Origin: Centropus unirufus
Lineage: Eukaryota > Chordata > Aves > Cuculiformes > Centropidae
Direction of reading: 5' to 3'
Length of the DNA: 64,000 nt
NCBI GenBank assembly: GCA_013397695.1
Contig: VYZI01000033.1
Location: 3,668,925-3,732,924 of the forward strand
Shown: positions 38,101 to 50,329 of the stretch, one piece after another
Numbering within the stretch: the first letter of the stretch is position 1
Layout of the letters: every line of letters begins with the position of its first letter
Notes under the pieces: model-generated
What the model was told of the DNA's origin: nothing
Databases searched by the model: none
What the model saw: the letters and a program-made list of their open reading frames with translations, nothing else
Program-made: the position numbers and the translations under genes

Positions 38101-39599
38101 ATGTTAGCATCCGTTATCCACAGCGCTATTGCTGTTTAACAGTCCTGCATTGCTGGAGTTCTCTCACATAACAGGGAATTCCTCCTCGTGCAGTATCCTC
38201 AGCCCTGTTATCTATCACCCCCTTCCTTCTCAGTTCAGTGTGTTTGTGTGAAGAAGAAGCGAGAGAACCAGAACGGGCCAACCAGATCTGAGTTATTCCT
38301 GTGATCAGAGACTGTCCCTTTCAGATTAGATAGAAAATGGCCATTGCATCAAAAATTGGTAGCAGGACTGTTCATTGTGGTGTTGTCTAAGTATAGTTTG
38401 CTAAGGAAGACCTTTGTTAATCTTTTTAGAGTATTTGTCTTTTTGGTCTACAGTGGTAGACAGATTTTTATTCACCCTCCTTGGTGTTTAGAAGCCATTG
38501 TGATGTTGTTTATTTTTCTTCAAGAAATCCCTGTGGACCTGTTTTTAGTTACTTAAGCAGACATTTTCCTGTCTGTGAACAACAGCCTCCAATACAATGT
38601 GATTATAAAAATATATAAAAAAAACGTTGAATGAAAAAAAGCTTTCAGAGTAGCTTTTCCTTCTTGTGAATTCTTGGTCATTTTGTAGGTCAACTGTTAG
38701 GTTTTCTGCAAATATCACTATTTTAGGCATACTGGTATTGACTGCTGTGTTTTTATAGTGCGGTCTATTCAGGATTGTATTTGGAAGGCTAAATACTAAA
38801 ATTAATATATATAAACATACCTAATGAAAAAAATTACTAAGACTTGCCTAGGGGAAAAGCAAAAGACTTAAAAGATTTTACTCATAGTATTTTATTCAAG
38901 TAGAATTCTACTTAAAAGGATCAGTTCCTGTGTGATAGTCCATAAATGCCCTCAGTTAGCTTGTAGAAATGATGTCTATTAAAGGACAATTATCTTTAAA
39001 CACTGAGCACATTCTTATCTCAGGAATAGTTTGCTGAATTTGAATTAGTGGTGCAAAACATGGAAGATCAGAATTAGTCCTTTGATACAATAAGAAAGTT
39101 GACACAATTTCCTTGAAGAAAATTATTAGGTGATTGGAAAAGGTGATGATGTTGCTGAGGCTGCAGGAGAACTTGGCAGTTCTTGGCAAATGAAGTGGAC
39201 TCCCTGTGTTTGGCTGGTTGAGCAGGATTTTATGGTAGTATTGACAAGCAGCAGCCATTGTCTTCTCAGTGTCATGGCAGTCTCATGTGTGCCTTTGTGT
39301 GGTGTTCCCCAAACACTGCTCCTGGCAGCTGAGAAGATAAGCACTAAGCCATGGCACCCTCTGCCCAGGTCTTCTTAAGGTTATGGGGAAGAATCCAAAG
39401 TAAACTGTGACTACTGTGTTCTAAAGCCAATAGTGTGTGTGCAGTGTTCTAACAGATGCAAGTTTCAAGAACTAAAATAGAATCAGACCAGATGATAAGG
39501 ACCTTCCACTATAAAGTTCAGTCAACACAGCTAGAAATTAATTAGCTTTCCAAATCAGTGCTATTTGTGCCTGATTTTTTATTATGTACATATATCTAA

Positions 39600-40860
39600 T
39601 CATTCGTGTCGAATTTTGGCATATAATTAGTCTGTTCATCCAAGAAACTCTGGACTAGGTGTTGAGACTGTGAGAGTATTTCAGTCCCAGATAGAATAAC
39701 CTCAATACTTTGTAGAACAGTTTTAGATAGTTTTCAAGAACTTTGTTTTTCACAACGACAACTTGTTTTGAGTGACTGCAGCCATTCTGTCGCCTCAGGA
39801 GCAAAATGGTTGACCAGCTTCAACATATACCATTTCTTTTGATAACTGGTTACTGTATCGGAGAGTGATAGAGTTAATTCTGTCGCAGGGTGAACAAGCC
39901 TCTCAAGTAAGATACCCAGAAAGTGTGGAACGTTACCTCAACCTGTACAGAAATTCATATCCAGTTTTTTAGCAATCCGGAGTGAGAGGCAATAGTCCTT
40001 GCAAGTTGCCATAAATCCTATAACTAAATGCAGTACTTCAACCCTTCCATGGGTTACTTGCTGTCTCCACTGTGATCACGATTAGGATCTATGTCAGCAG
40101 AATGTGCTGCGTAATACCATTGTATGCGTGGGCTGTATTGCTGCTGTTTGTCCATTAGTGAAGTCCAAGATCAGTTCAGAAAGCTTTCCACAAAGCAACA
40201 ATTTCGCATTTGTCATTCTACCACGTCTAGGATAACAAGTGTTGTGACTCCTGTTTTATCAGGAATGTGAAGAGGGTAAAGCTCTTCTAAATGAAAGATG
40301 TTAATTCTCTAGAAACAATCTTCTGATTGCTTATGAGATTCTGAGAGCCCATAGTTGAATCTTGTACCTCTACTACATTTCTCAATTAATTTGCATTTCT
40401 AGCCTTTATTGGGGGACTTTCTTGTAAGGTACAAAACTAATAATTTAATTCCAGTTACTGCTGGTGGTCATGGATAAGAGAACTAATAAAAATGCCATCA
40501 AAGTGATACTTACATACCATTTCTGGAACACGCTGACCAATGTGGACAGTTGAAGGATTCTGAATGGAGATATCACTTCCATGGGGGAGTTAATGAAGCC
40601 CACTTGGCCTTCAAGTTTTCAGGGGTTAAAAAAAAATGCCAGCATATCACCAGGTCCTTCTTCAACACATTACCAAAACCAGAACTTGAAATTAAATTTC
40701 AATTACCTTGCTGATGTCCTTGTTGATGGGAGGGAAGTTCGTACTTTGGCATCTAGATCTATTACCATGACCTTGAATGACGGATACTGGGAGAATTCTT
40801 TGAAGTCAACACTGTAAAGAATTTTATCTATTTGCCAGGAACATCAATTGGTCCTGTAGA
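39600..40860. pseudogene. Possible decayed coding relic, identity unknown
   Basis: Codon-like texture persists on both strands. On the minus strand an open stretch of 67 codons (39737-39937) is followed in the same frame by others with few stops. On the + strand 74 codons are open at 40490-40711, overlapped by another frame with an ATG at 40581 and stop at 40817. I cannot match any translation to a known family, and stretches of this length do occur by chance. It might be a retrocopy, an old element or nothing. Confidence 0.15.
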
Positions 40861-43800
40861 CAGAATAAAGACTGTTGTCTCTCTACCTTAATATCTGTAT
40901 ACTTAGTAAACTAACAATTAAAAACTACTATCTTTTTCTTTTAATCAATGAATTGCTGGGAAAAAAAGTTATTTACTCACTTTGTTCTCCACAATCTTTC
41001 ATATTTGGGTCAGCAAATAGTGGAAACTATGTTTCAGGCATGGTATTACTATTTTGAACGCATAATGATGCTTTTCAGACTCTAAATTACCCCTGTCAAA
41101 TGACAGGCTGTGTATGACTGTTCTAGATTAAATCAAAGTAATCCTCTTGAGCAGCATTCTTATTTCCTCAGAAAGCTAGTCCATCAGTGACAAAAAAAAA
41201 CTGTTTAGAATTGTATTTCTAGTTTTGATCATCCTTCAAAAAATAAAATGGCAAAAGCTCATCAATACACAAAGCTAGAAATCCAAGAAATTCATGAGTT
41301 ATCTGTGAGACTCAGACTATCATACTCTGTGGTGTAAGTATGATATCCCACCCTAGATTGTAGTTTCAAAGAGCAGTAAGGAAAATAATAGCACTGTAAA
41401 AACATACTGTAAATTTTGCAGAAGTGTCTTTGTAGGAGTTACAAGAGTTTATCAAGATTGTCACTAGCATGAAATTCCCTCCTTTGAAGAATAACAGCTG
41501 CTGCTTAGATCTTCCTCAAATACTCTTGCACTGAAGATATATTCTATAACTTAAGAATCCAAGTGAAATTTCTGTTTCCCTTAGAGATACTGAGTTTCCC
41601 AGCTATTTTAAGTTCTTTCTTGTTTGCACATATGTGTACACACAAACATCTTCTCACTCTTGTTACTATATTTCAAGGAGACAGGAAAAACAAGTAATCC
41701 AGAAACAGTTCTGTTTGCAGTTTTCAGCACCCTTCAGCAAAAGCATGTGGACTTCTTAATTTATTCCACTGGGGGAAATCCTAATTAGAGACACGGCACA
41801 AAGAGATCAAATTACCTAGTCTGCAAATTCCTAAGTTTCAGGTTTGTGGAATTTCCAGTTTTAGTTTTTGACTTGGTTACCTGGTGATTCTTATTCTGGG
41901 CTTTGCAGTCTAATGTAAGTGTTCTTCATTAGCGATCTTCATTTCAGACTTCAGGATCTCCAGGTAATCACTTCTTTTGTGTGTTCAAGCAGCCTATATT
42001 TGGTGTCAGATAAGTATTTCTGTTCACAGAGTACCTTTAGCAAAGGAACCTTTTAGTCTAAAGTGTGTTAGCCTCTTCTCAGGCTTGACATTCATATTGT
42101 CTGACCTTGAGCTGCGTCTTTCACAGCTCCTGTCTTTCTGTTGGGTTTACTCAGCTGTCACTTGGCCTTAGGAGAATCCAGCTTATCTGCACCCCTTTCC
42201 CTTCTTTGTGGTGTTTGTGGTAGCTTTAAGAACTGAGGCAGATCCCTTCCAACTGCAGACACCTGGTGATCTTCCAATCATGAGATTAAACATTACCTGA
42301 AAAATTCAAAAGGAATACCACTAGCAGATTAAATTAGAGCTGGGTGAACTGTTAATCACCAATAGTTGAATTGACAAATGTGTTATAAACAAATTCTCGA
42401 TGTTACAGATTTGTTCATTGAAAGAAGTAATTGTGTGAATGTGTATGCAGTCAAATACGAGTCTATAGAGTGACTACTCGTAGATTATGTTCACTGTTGG
42501 ATCACTGGATCTTTTTTCCTGCGTGGAGTGTAATCAAGAGAGAAAAGAGACAAATTAAATTATTTGCCATTGATCTCCCCAGTGAGCATAGAGGGTAATG
42601 CAGCCTGGAAAGAGCATTGTCACTTAAGAAATCAGTGGTCTTGGAAGCATCTCATAGAAGTTTGACTGGGAGTTAAGGAGAGGGGGAGGTGAGAGTGAGT
42701 CTGGGTAGAAGCTGTTAGTGTAGCTTCATCAGGAGTGCAGGTAAAATGTCTGCTTTTTTGTGTGAGGTGTTAACTAAATTGCTAGTACAAATATCTAACA
42801 GCTTTTAGTACCTGAATTGTGCTTTATGCTACATGACTTATCTCAGAAAACAGAATTTAATAATAAAAAACCTTTTGTCTCATTTCCTCCCCTTGCCCAT
42901 AGCTGTGTAAAAGCTTGTAGACTTTTGCAGTGGAAAAACGGAGCACTTTTGTAAATGCTGTAAATTCCATGGTACATTCATTTCCAATTGCTTCTGCTGC
43001 TGCTCGGCTTTGCTGTGCAAATTTCAGGCCCATTAAGTCTATGGAACAAGTAGGTGACCTTTTGTAACATGGTAAAGAAGGCAAAGGTGTCATTTAAATG
43101 CAGACAAATAGAAGTTTTGGAAAACTTGAAATGTTTCCCTTTAGTAGAGAAGTAATGTTTTGTTCAGCAAAGCTGATAATTTTAAAAACTTCTAGACACA
43201 AAGTCCTAGTAACAAATTCTCATAAAATATGAAAAGCAACACGTAAATCTCACTGTGAACTTGTTAAAAATCTGTCAGAAAAGTGGAATGTTGTTTTGCC
43301 AAAAAGAATATGTACGTTTCATTGTGTTGTTTTCATTTTATGACTAAATTATGGTAGCCTAAAGATTGAAAAGAAATCTTATTTTAATAATACTGTATTC
43401 TTATTAGAAAATCCACAAAGGTTTTAATCTTTAAAGAAGTTAATTGATTTTAAATTACTTTGGAATTTAATTTTGTGTAATATCATCGTGTATCTAAGGA
43501 GTTTTTATAGCTCTGTACATTATATTATCTATGATAAAGCTGTGCATAAGACTTTTAAGATTTTAGTCTCTAGACTGTAATGAATGAAAAATATTTTTCA
43601 TTTGTTCTTCATTTTCCATTGTTTTATCTGTGTCAAAACAATGTGTTTTGTAAAATTCTGAATTGAGAAGCTTTTCAGTCTTGAGAGTAAAACAGAATGT
43701 AGGGTAGAAGCTTTTGATGAGAAATGTGAATCTTATCACTTCAGATAATCAAATTCAATTTTGTTAATAGTAGTTAATAGCTCCCTATTTGATGTGAGTA

Positions 43801-44300
43801 TCACCAATTTTGAACGTACTTATTTGCTAAAGAAGTTTAAGTTGGAATTTGTGAATAGGAAATTTTAGAAATTTTTATCGCGTGCTTTTCTAAGCAAAAT
43901 TTTTTTTTTTCCTAAAATCAAGTTACATAATGAAAGTATTATTAGAATATTTACTTTCATGTTTGGGATTTAAGTTGACATAGATATTACTACTGTAAAG
44001 TGTTAAGTACATGAATAAAATTCACATTATACTTAATTGGAACATACTTCAAGGAATCTACTAAGCAAAAACCCCAAATAATTACTTGTTGTAAATAATA
44101 ATGCTATCCTAAACTTTAGTCTTTTTAAGATGCCTAAAACTATATGTTTAAATATTTGCAGGATCAGGTTATTGGTTCAAAGCAAAATATTGATGGGGGA
44201 AGCCAGCAACAACAGGAACTGGAATTTCCTGTTGTCAAGATAGGTAGCTTTGTACAATTTCAAAAGTATTTGTTTGCTTTAAAAATAAATAAAGAAAGAC

Positions 44301-44322
44301 CACCCCCCCCCCCAAAAAAAAA
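44301..44322. repeat. C-run followed by A-run
   Basis: Ten C then nine to ten A in a row. The open frame at 44144-44470 crosses it and is not convincing as coding. Confidence 0.8.
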
Positions 44323-44446
44323 ATTACAAGCAATTGTTTGGGTTTTTTTAAATTGCCAAAGCCTGAAAATGACAATAGTGGACAATACAGAAAGTGACCT
44401 TTTTAGGTTAAGAAAATACTTTTTTTTTGTAATTGCTTCTTCATTT

Positions 44447-44490
44447 AATTCTTATTTTGTAACATCTTAATTCTTATATTGCAACATCTT
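44447..44490. repeat. Tandem duplication, 22-base unit, two copies
   Basis: The units at 44447-44468 and 44469-44490 both begin AATTCTTAT and end AACATCTT, with two differences between them. Confidence 0.8.
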
Positions 44491-45169
44491 TGCTGAGTAT
44501 TATTATTAATCTAGTACAAAGAATCTTATTATTTCAAACATTTCATATTGTTTTGAGCATCATGTAACCCTTAAGTTCTACCTTTAGAAAGGAGAAGTTG
44601 ATACTTCCTGCAGGTATTAGCATACGGAAAGTGTATCAATTGTTTAGTTCAAGGAACTATTTTGTTACGAGTATGATATTTTTGAGGGCTTCGTTTTTTC
44701 GCGTGTATCAGTCCTCATAGTTCTCTCCTGAGTCAGGGGAAACTGAAGGAGAAATGATGAAGAACAGAGGCAAACATCTCTGCAAAAGCATCAATGTCCA
44801 TTATAGCATATAAACAGGATTTAGCTAAGAATTCAAAATTATAAATCTCCATTCTTTGACATTCCTAATTACTGCCCTCTTTTTTCAGGTTGTGTTCTTC
44901 AGGTGCCTTAAGTGCTCTCTCCCGGGAATTGTCTTGATATTTTTTTTAAAGTATTTTAGCTTTGAAACATTTCTTCTTTTTTTAAGTATCTAATGCTTAA
45001 GCCACTAGTGATGGTTGTGGAGCCTCTAGGTTTAGTTTCCATCTTCGCTCTGGCTCTCAAAGCAGAGATAGGGATTGGGCTCTAGGCTAAAAGCTACTCT
45101 GGAGCCTGTTTGGTGCCTGGGTGCTCTCATCACCTCAGCAAGCTTTTGCCTCGAAGTGGAACAGTAGCT

Positions 45170-45330
45170 TCAGGGTTCGTCACCGGGCTGGTGATTCAGA
45201 GAGATTAATACTTTTATCTAAAATTTGGAGACCTGGATTCAGTTCCCTCTTTTCCCTACTAGGATTCAGATTTCCTTCCCTAACCTCTCAGTTGCATTGA
45301 TATAGAAGTAGAAGAAAGTAATGTGTGCAA
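45170..45330 (+). mobile_element. Possible tRNA-derived SINE relic
   Basis: The segment GGAGACCTGGATTCAGTTCC at 45226-45245 resembles the B-box end of tRNA-derived SINEs (a GGAGACCTGGGTTCAAATCCC-like motif). It is preceded by GGGCTGGTGATTCAGAGAGA, a possible diverged A-box region, and followed by TCCCTAACCTCTCAGTT, which could be a core remnant. The similarity is partial and I cannot name the family. Confidence 0.3.
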
Positions 45331-46607
45331 AAAAGTTCTTTAAAAGATTAGTGGTATAAGATTAACATTTAAAATTTGAGAAAGACGTTTTGACAAGTAA
45401 CATGCTGTGAATCAGATTTTTCTTGCTGAAGGTTTGTCAGCAAGGTTTCATCCTTCCTGTGTATATTTTGAAAAGCCAAGAGAATCAGATGTTCTTGTTT
45501 CGTAAGCCGAAAGAGGCACGATTTGAACCTGTACCGTGAGAAAAAGGAACTGTCCTCAGAGCATGGCCACTTCATTCCCTATGATTAACTCCAGCTGGCT
45601 TAAGAGCGGAATTTGTAAGCAGAACTTCAGGGTACAGAAAAGTAACAGTAGGAGATGAATATGTAAGTAACAAATATGCTATTTCCATGGATTTATGCTG
45701 AAGTAAGACATATAAATGTATTGTCGTTGCAGATAGAGGATTTTCTATGTTGTCAGAGAGCAGAGAAAAATATAATTGAAATTACTTCTTGAGGGTTCAG
45801 GTCCGATATCATGCATTATCTGTGTTCAGTGGTTGTCGACTGGTGTGGTAGGAACATGCAAAACACAAATACTGCTTAAAATACTGTTTAATTGGAATTT
45901 TTTATGATATATTTTTGAAAAAGTGATGTTTCTCCCATAGATATTGTATGCAACAAAGTCATCAAGGACAATAGTTTGAAGAATTAGTTATTAAGTTTTT
46001 CTATAATACATAATGTTCTAAAAATCTAGTGAAAAGCAGGGATTCTTGCAAGTGTTGATCAATTAATGTCCTCTTGACTTTGTAATAAATTACTATCCTT
46101 TGGTGTATAAAGTTTAAAAGCTGGAAATTTGTGATTTACTGTAGCAAGGCAGACCATTGAGCTAAATACCTTATAGACTTTACCTATTTTTTTTTCCTTG
46201 TGTTTACTGTTAATGATATATTGTTGTTATGGCTGAATTGACAAAACCAGGAGATGGTCACAAGACACAGCTCCTTGCACTGTGGCCAGATCATCAATAC
46301 CTTGACAGTTGTTCTAGGTTCATTCTTATAAGTCCGCAGTGAAGATTTTAAAACACTTCTTACTATGCTACTGTGGGACGTCAGTGACCTTAAAAGGCTT
46401 TAGGTGTTGGGTTTTTTTCTTTTTTGGAACCCTTGCCCTTTATTTCCCTACTTACTAAAATACACTCAGTATTTGTAGAGGAAGAGAGGGAGGAGTTATA
46501 AAAATAAAATGAAAATTGACAGATTATTTGAAACAAATAGTAAGTTTGGGTCTAAATATTACATTTCCCACAGTGAAGCTGGTGTATCAAAGAGAGATTG
46601 AATGCCA

Positions 46608-46674
46608 ATCTCGAGATAAAAAACTTCTGGTAGCACTGTAATCTTTTCACGAGATAAAAACTTCATAGTAGCTA
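46608..46674. repeat. Imperfect direct repeat around CGAGATAAAAAACTTC
   Basis: Two copies of a CGAGATAAAAA(A)CTTC..TAGTAG/GTAGCA segment lie about 36 bases apart with several differences. It is probably a small local duplication. Confidence 0.45.
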
Positions 46675-49600
46675 AGTTTATATTCATTTGTACCAATTAG
46701 CAATGTCAGTGTTAATATTTTATAATTTGGCATGTGATCATGAAGATTATATTTTGAGGTGCTAACCCTTGTCTTGCTTTTCTGTTGATGAGTTTGTTAG
46801 CACGCTTCTTGAATTTTGACTACGTAAACATTAAAAACCCTTCTCTAAACATAGTCTTGAAAAACTGCTCAGTTCTAGTTCAGCTTAGCCATTTTACACA
46901 GAGTTGGGTTACTTACCAACATAAATCATTATCACAGAATACCTTACTTAAAACAATGAATGGATTTTCACACTGTGAACAATCAACTTGCTGGAGAAAA
47001 TGCTTTTGAGAAGACATCTAATAACACTCAGTTATCCCTGATTTTAACTTTGTCCTGCAATAAAAAGTCTGTCTTCAGGTGGTGATCTGAGCACTGTGGA
47101 TCTCAGCTCAGATATCTTTACCTTCCCTGTGTCTGTTTTTAATTCTCCTCACAGGATCTTTCTATTTTCTTTCAAAAGAAAACTGACAAAATACAACTGC
47201 ACCTTCTGCTTTTTCTCACGCGTTTTACCTGCTTGCCCCAAAATTCTGTTTTCTCCCTTATTGCAGACACAGAACTTATACTTTACGGCATTTACCCCTG
47301 TTTTTACCCAGTAACATCAGTCTCTCTTCTAATCAGCTTCACACCTCATTGCTTCATTTTTCTTCCTAATGTCTCACTTCCTTTTGTATTAGGATTTTTC
47401 AGTTCATAACTGAAAAGCAGAGCATTTTTTTAGAATACATGTGGGTTGGCATGAAACGAAATGCCTTGAAGCCTTTTTTTTAACGTGAAATGGGAATCAA
47501 AGCAGTGTTTAGATTGTTTCTTTAGTAAATTTGATTACTTAGTTTTAATAGCTTTAAACTTCTGTCACCCCAACTTTTTGTAGAAAGGAGATTCTTAAGT
47601 TTATTATACACTAAGGGTTGAACAACATGCTTTAGTTTGTTTCAAACCTACCACCTGTCTCAAAGCAAACAGCAAAGTATTTTGTCGTAAAAATTTTGTA
47701 GCAAAACATTCAAGAGTGACCCTCTCTCCAGATTTTCGTCAAGGCTACAGTTGCCAGTTCTTTCTGTACAACAGCTCTAAGGTACTTGCACTTCCATCCT
47801 TGCACAGAACTGAAAGATCACCTTGGTCTTCTCGTCCCACCATTCAGCTGGTGAGATCCTTCTTGCTGGCCTTGACAAATACAGTCTTGTCCTCTTGCTT
47901 CCACTCAGGATTGTTATATAAAGGAATGATATTTCTAGCTATACATATATAACTTTGTAACATCACACTTGTTAAATTATTTGGTTGTTTTCCCCATTCT
48001 CTCTTATGTCACACAGAAGCTGCTTTTCTTCCTTTTCCAGGTACTTCAGAATTCATTCCCTCTCAGTCATCACACATTTACTGTCTACCATTTCTAGCAT
48101 TCTAAATCTTATCCTGATACCCGCTGTAATCAGTTTAACTCTGGCATAAACTGATTTAGGCTGAGTCTTTATTAGAAGACTTAACATCAGTAAAATGTAC
48201 AAATAAGTCACAATTGGAAAAAAAAGTTCTATCACCTTCTTCTAATACAGATGTTGGAGCCCTCTGAGGGTTTGCAAGAGAGTTTTCCCTGGCTGCTCAC
48301 TTTGTGTTCTGTCTTTTTTGTGGACTTGCAGCATGATCGCTATCAAATTTGAGAACTAAATTTTTATCAGTATCAGGTTGACTGTGGTTAAATTGCAGGC
48401 CCAACAAAACAATAAGATCAATAAGCACCATAAAGATAATTTTTTATATTTTTAGAAGAGCAGAAAACTCAAGTAGGGCTGAGGCTGCGGCTTTTGAGTG
48501 TTCAGTGTGTTCTGTGACTGCTGAGTCAAGTCATCTTTCTTTTAAACTTTCCATTTTGTATTGTACTATTGAAGTTAGGAATCAAAAGTTTGCTGTTATG
48601 AGAGTGCCAAGAACCAGAGAATGAGTGTACATTTGTAATTCATTTTCAGTAACTTAGAATTTGCAACACATTTGAAATCTATGCTTTGAATTGAATAAAG
48701 AACTTTTGGAGAAATAACCGAAGATGTGAAATCCAAAGTTTGTTGAGGTCCTTCTTTAGTAGTAAGAATACATTTGCTAACAACAGTGGATGTTTATTAA
48801 TGAGGAGCTGTGTTTCTACTTGAAACTTATGCCGGACTTCTTGGAAATGTTCTATTGTGAAGAATTAGTTAAAATGGCAGTATAAGGATATTACTCTAGC
48901 TTCATAATTTCTTCTTGTAGATATCATGTCTTCTGTAATATGAGATTCTGGAATGCATTCAGGCTTTCTGTATCAGATCAAGTTACTTGCTTTTAAAGTT
49001 AACTTCCATCTTGATGAAGATTTGTGCTATTTAGGTTTTAGGATCTCAGCCCTGTGTCAGCTGTTGCTGGAAATGATAGAGACATTTGGAATCTGGAAGA
49101 ATCAGCTTCACAAAATTATCATGACTCCTTGAAAGAGTACTGCCAGATTCCCACATAAGTTTAGCTGTATTTGAAAAATCTGTGGATACAATTTATTTTA
49201 TTTTTTTTTTTTCACAGAATATCACAAAGGGGGGATGTACAGATAATTCAAAAGATTGTTCCCAGCTACCAAGCAAATAGCCCTGCCAGTGCCTAGATTC
49301 CATCCTAGTTTCTTGTTTTCAGTGGTGCAAGAAATGAATGTAGGAACAACTATGATATGATTAACGTTTTTTTTTTTTTTCCCATTTTTTTCAAGGCTAG
49401 TCATGAGGGGTTAAAATTGTAAAAATTAATATAGAAGTTCCCGTCAAAGATGTGACATGGTGAGAATGCATGAGAGATCTGAATATTTTGGAAGCTTGTG
49501 GAGTGGAAATTAAAGCATCGCTTGCTGAGCCTTAGGACGGCATTCTTCCTTTCGCACCCAAGACAAAGGTTTTATTGCAATTCTGTATCCCTGGACCAAT

Positions 49601-50139
49601 TAAATTCCATGTAAACTAATTTATTCTAGACAGAATGCATTCTTCTGTTTGCATGTGTTCTGTTATTTTGCTACTCATAAATTCTCAGTCTAGAGAATAA
49701 CCTTTACAAAGGATGAATAAGAATTTACTGCATTTTATTATCTTCACAGTCCCACTAGTGTTTTCCATTTCTGGAAAGTAAAAGATCCAAGATTTAATGT
49801 TCTCCAGATTTCTGACAAATTATTTTATAGGTCTTTATCTTAGCAAATGAAGTAAATAGGAACCATAAACACTGCTCTTCATATTCTGTTGTTGTTTCTC
49901 ATAAATATGAAGCATTGAAAACAATATTAAGTATTATTTTAATTCCGGACTGCTTTATTCTTTGTTGCCTCTAACATGTGTGAACTGAGTGCAATTTAAG
50001 TGTGTATATTTCTATTGGGTGATTGAATGGAACTTCTGTTATTGTCAGCAGGTTGCTTTCCTAAATTTCTGTGGATTATTCTAAAAATGAATTTCCCAGT
50101 TTGGCATAAAATATGTAGAACTTTTTGTCTCTTTTATAG

Positions 50140-50329
50140 GGTTGTGATTCTCAAATGAGCATGTCAGAAGTGTCCTGCAGTGAAAGTACCTCCTCTTGTC
50201 AGTCTCTAGTACATGGCTCAGCTCCAGAAATCCTCATTGGCCTCCTTTATAACGCGACAACTGGAAGATTATCAGCAGAAGTGATAAAAGGCAGCCACTT
50301 CAAAAACTTGGCAGCGAACAGACCACCCA
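50140..50329 (+). CDS. SYT14: Synaptotagmin-14, C2B domain first exon
   Basis: Encodes residues 389-451 and the first base of Asn452. It starts with the interdomain linker GCDSQMSMSEVSCSEST, Ser-rich and acidic, then enters C2B at PEILIGLLYNATTGRLSAEV with the first loop IKGSHFKNLAANRPP. The loop lacks the Asp residues that bind calcium in C2B of synaptotagmin-1. Acceptor TTTTATAG and donor CCCA|GTGAGT; upstream phase 0, downstream phase 1, 190 bases. The split Asn codon is rebuilt exactly by the exon at 54579. Confidence 0.95.

Larger units (their letters stand above)
35157..50139 (+). other. SYT14: SYT14 15-kb intron between the C2A and C2B exons
   Basis: Phase-0 intron from GTGAGT at 35157 to acceptor CTTTTATAG at 50131-50139. 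It holds a possible coding relic near 39.6-40.9 kb, a C10/A9 tract, a 22-base tandem duplication, a SINE-like segment near 45.2 kb and a conserved-element-like stretch near 42.9 kb. Those items are described separately. Remaining sequence looks like ordinary AT-rich intron. Confidence 0.85.

Noticed and set aside
38956..39258. 100-codon minus-strand open frame
   Set aside because: There is no recognisable protein. Overlapping frames of similar length are open on both strands (39126-39344 minus, 39130-39378 plus), so none is favoured.
44162..44243. Exon-like segment with GCAG before it and a Gln-rich frame starting DQVIGSKQNIDGG
   Set aside because: The acceptor has a poor pyrimidine tract. 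The nearest donor (G|GTAGCT at 44243/44244) gives 82 bases, which would break the phase-0 frame, and known SYT14 has no residues at this position.
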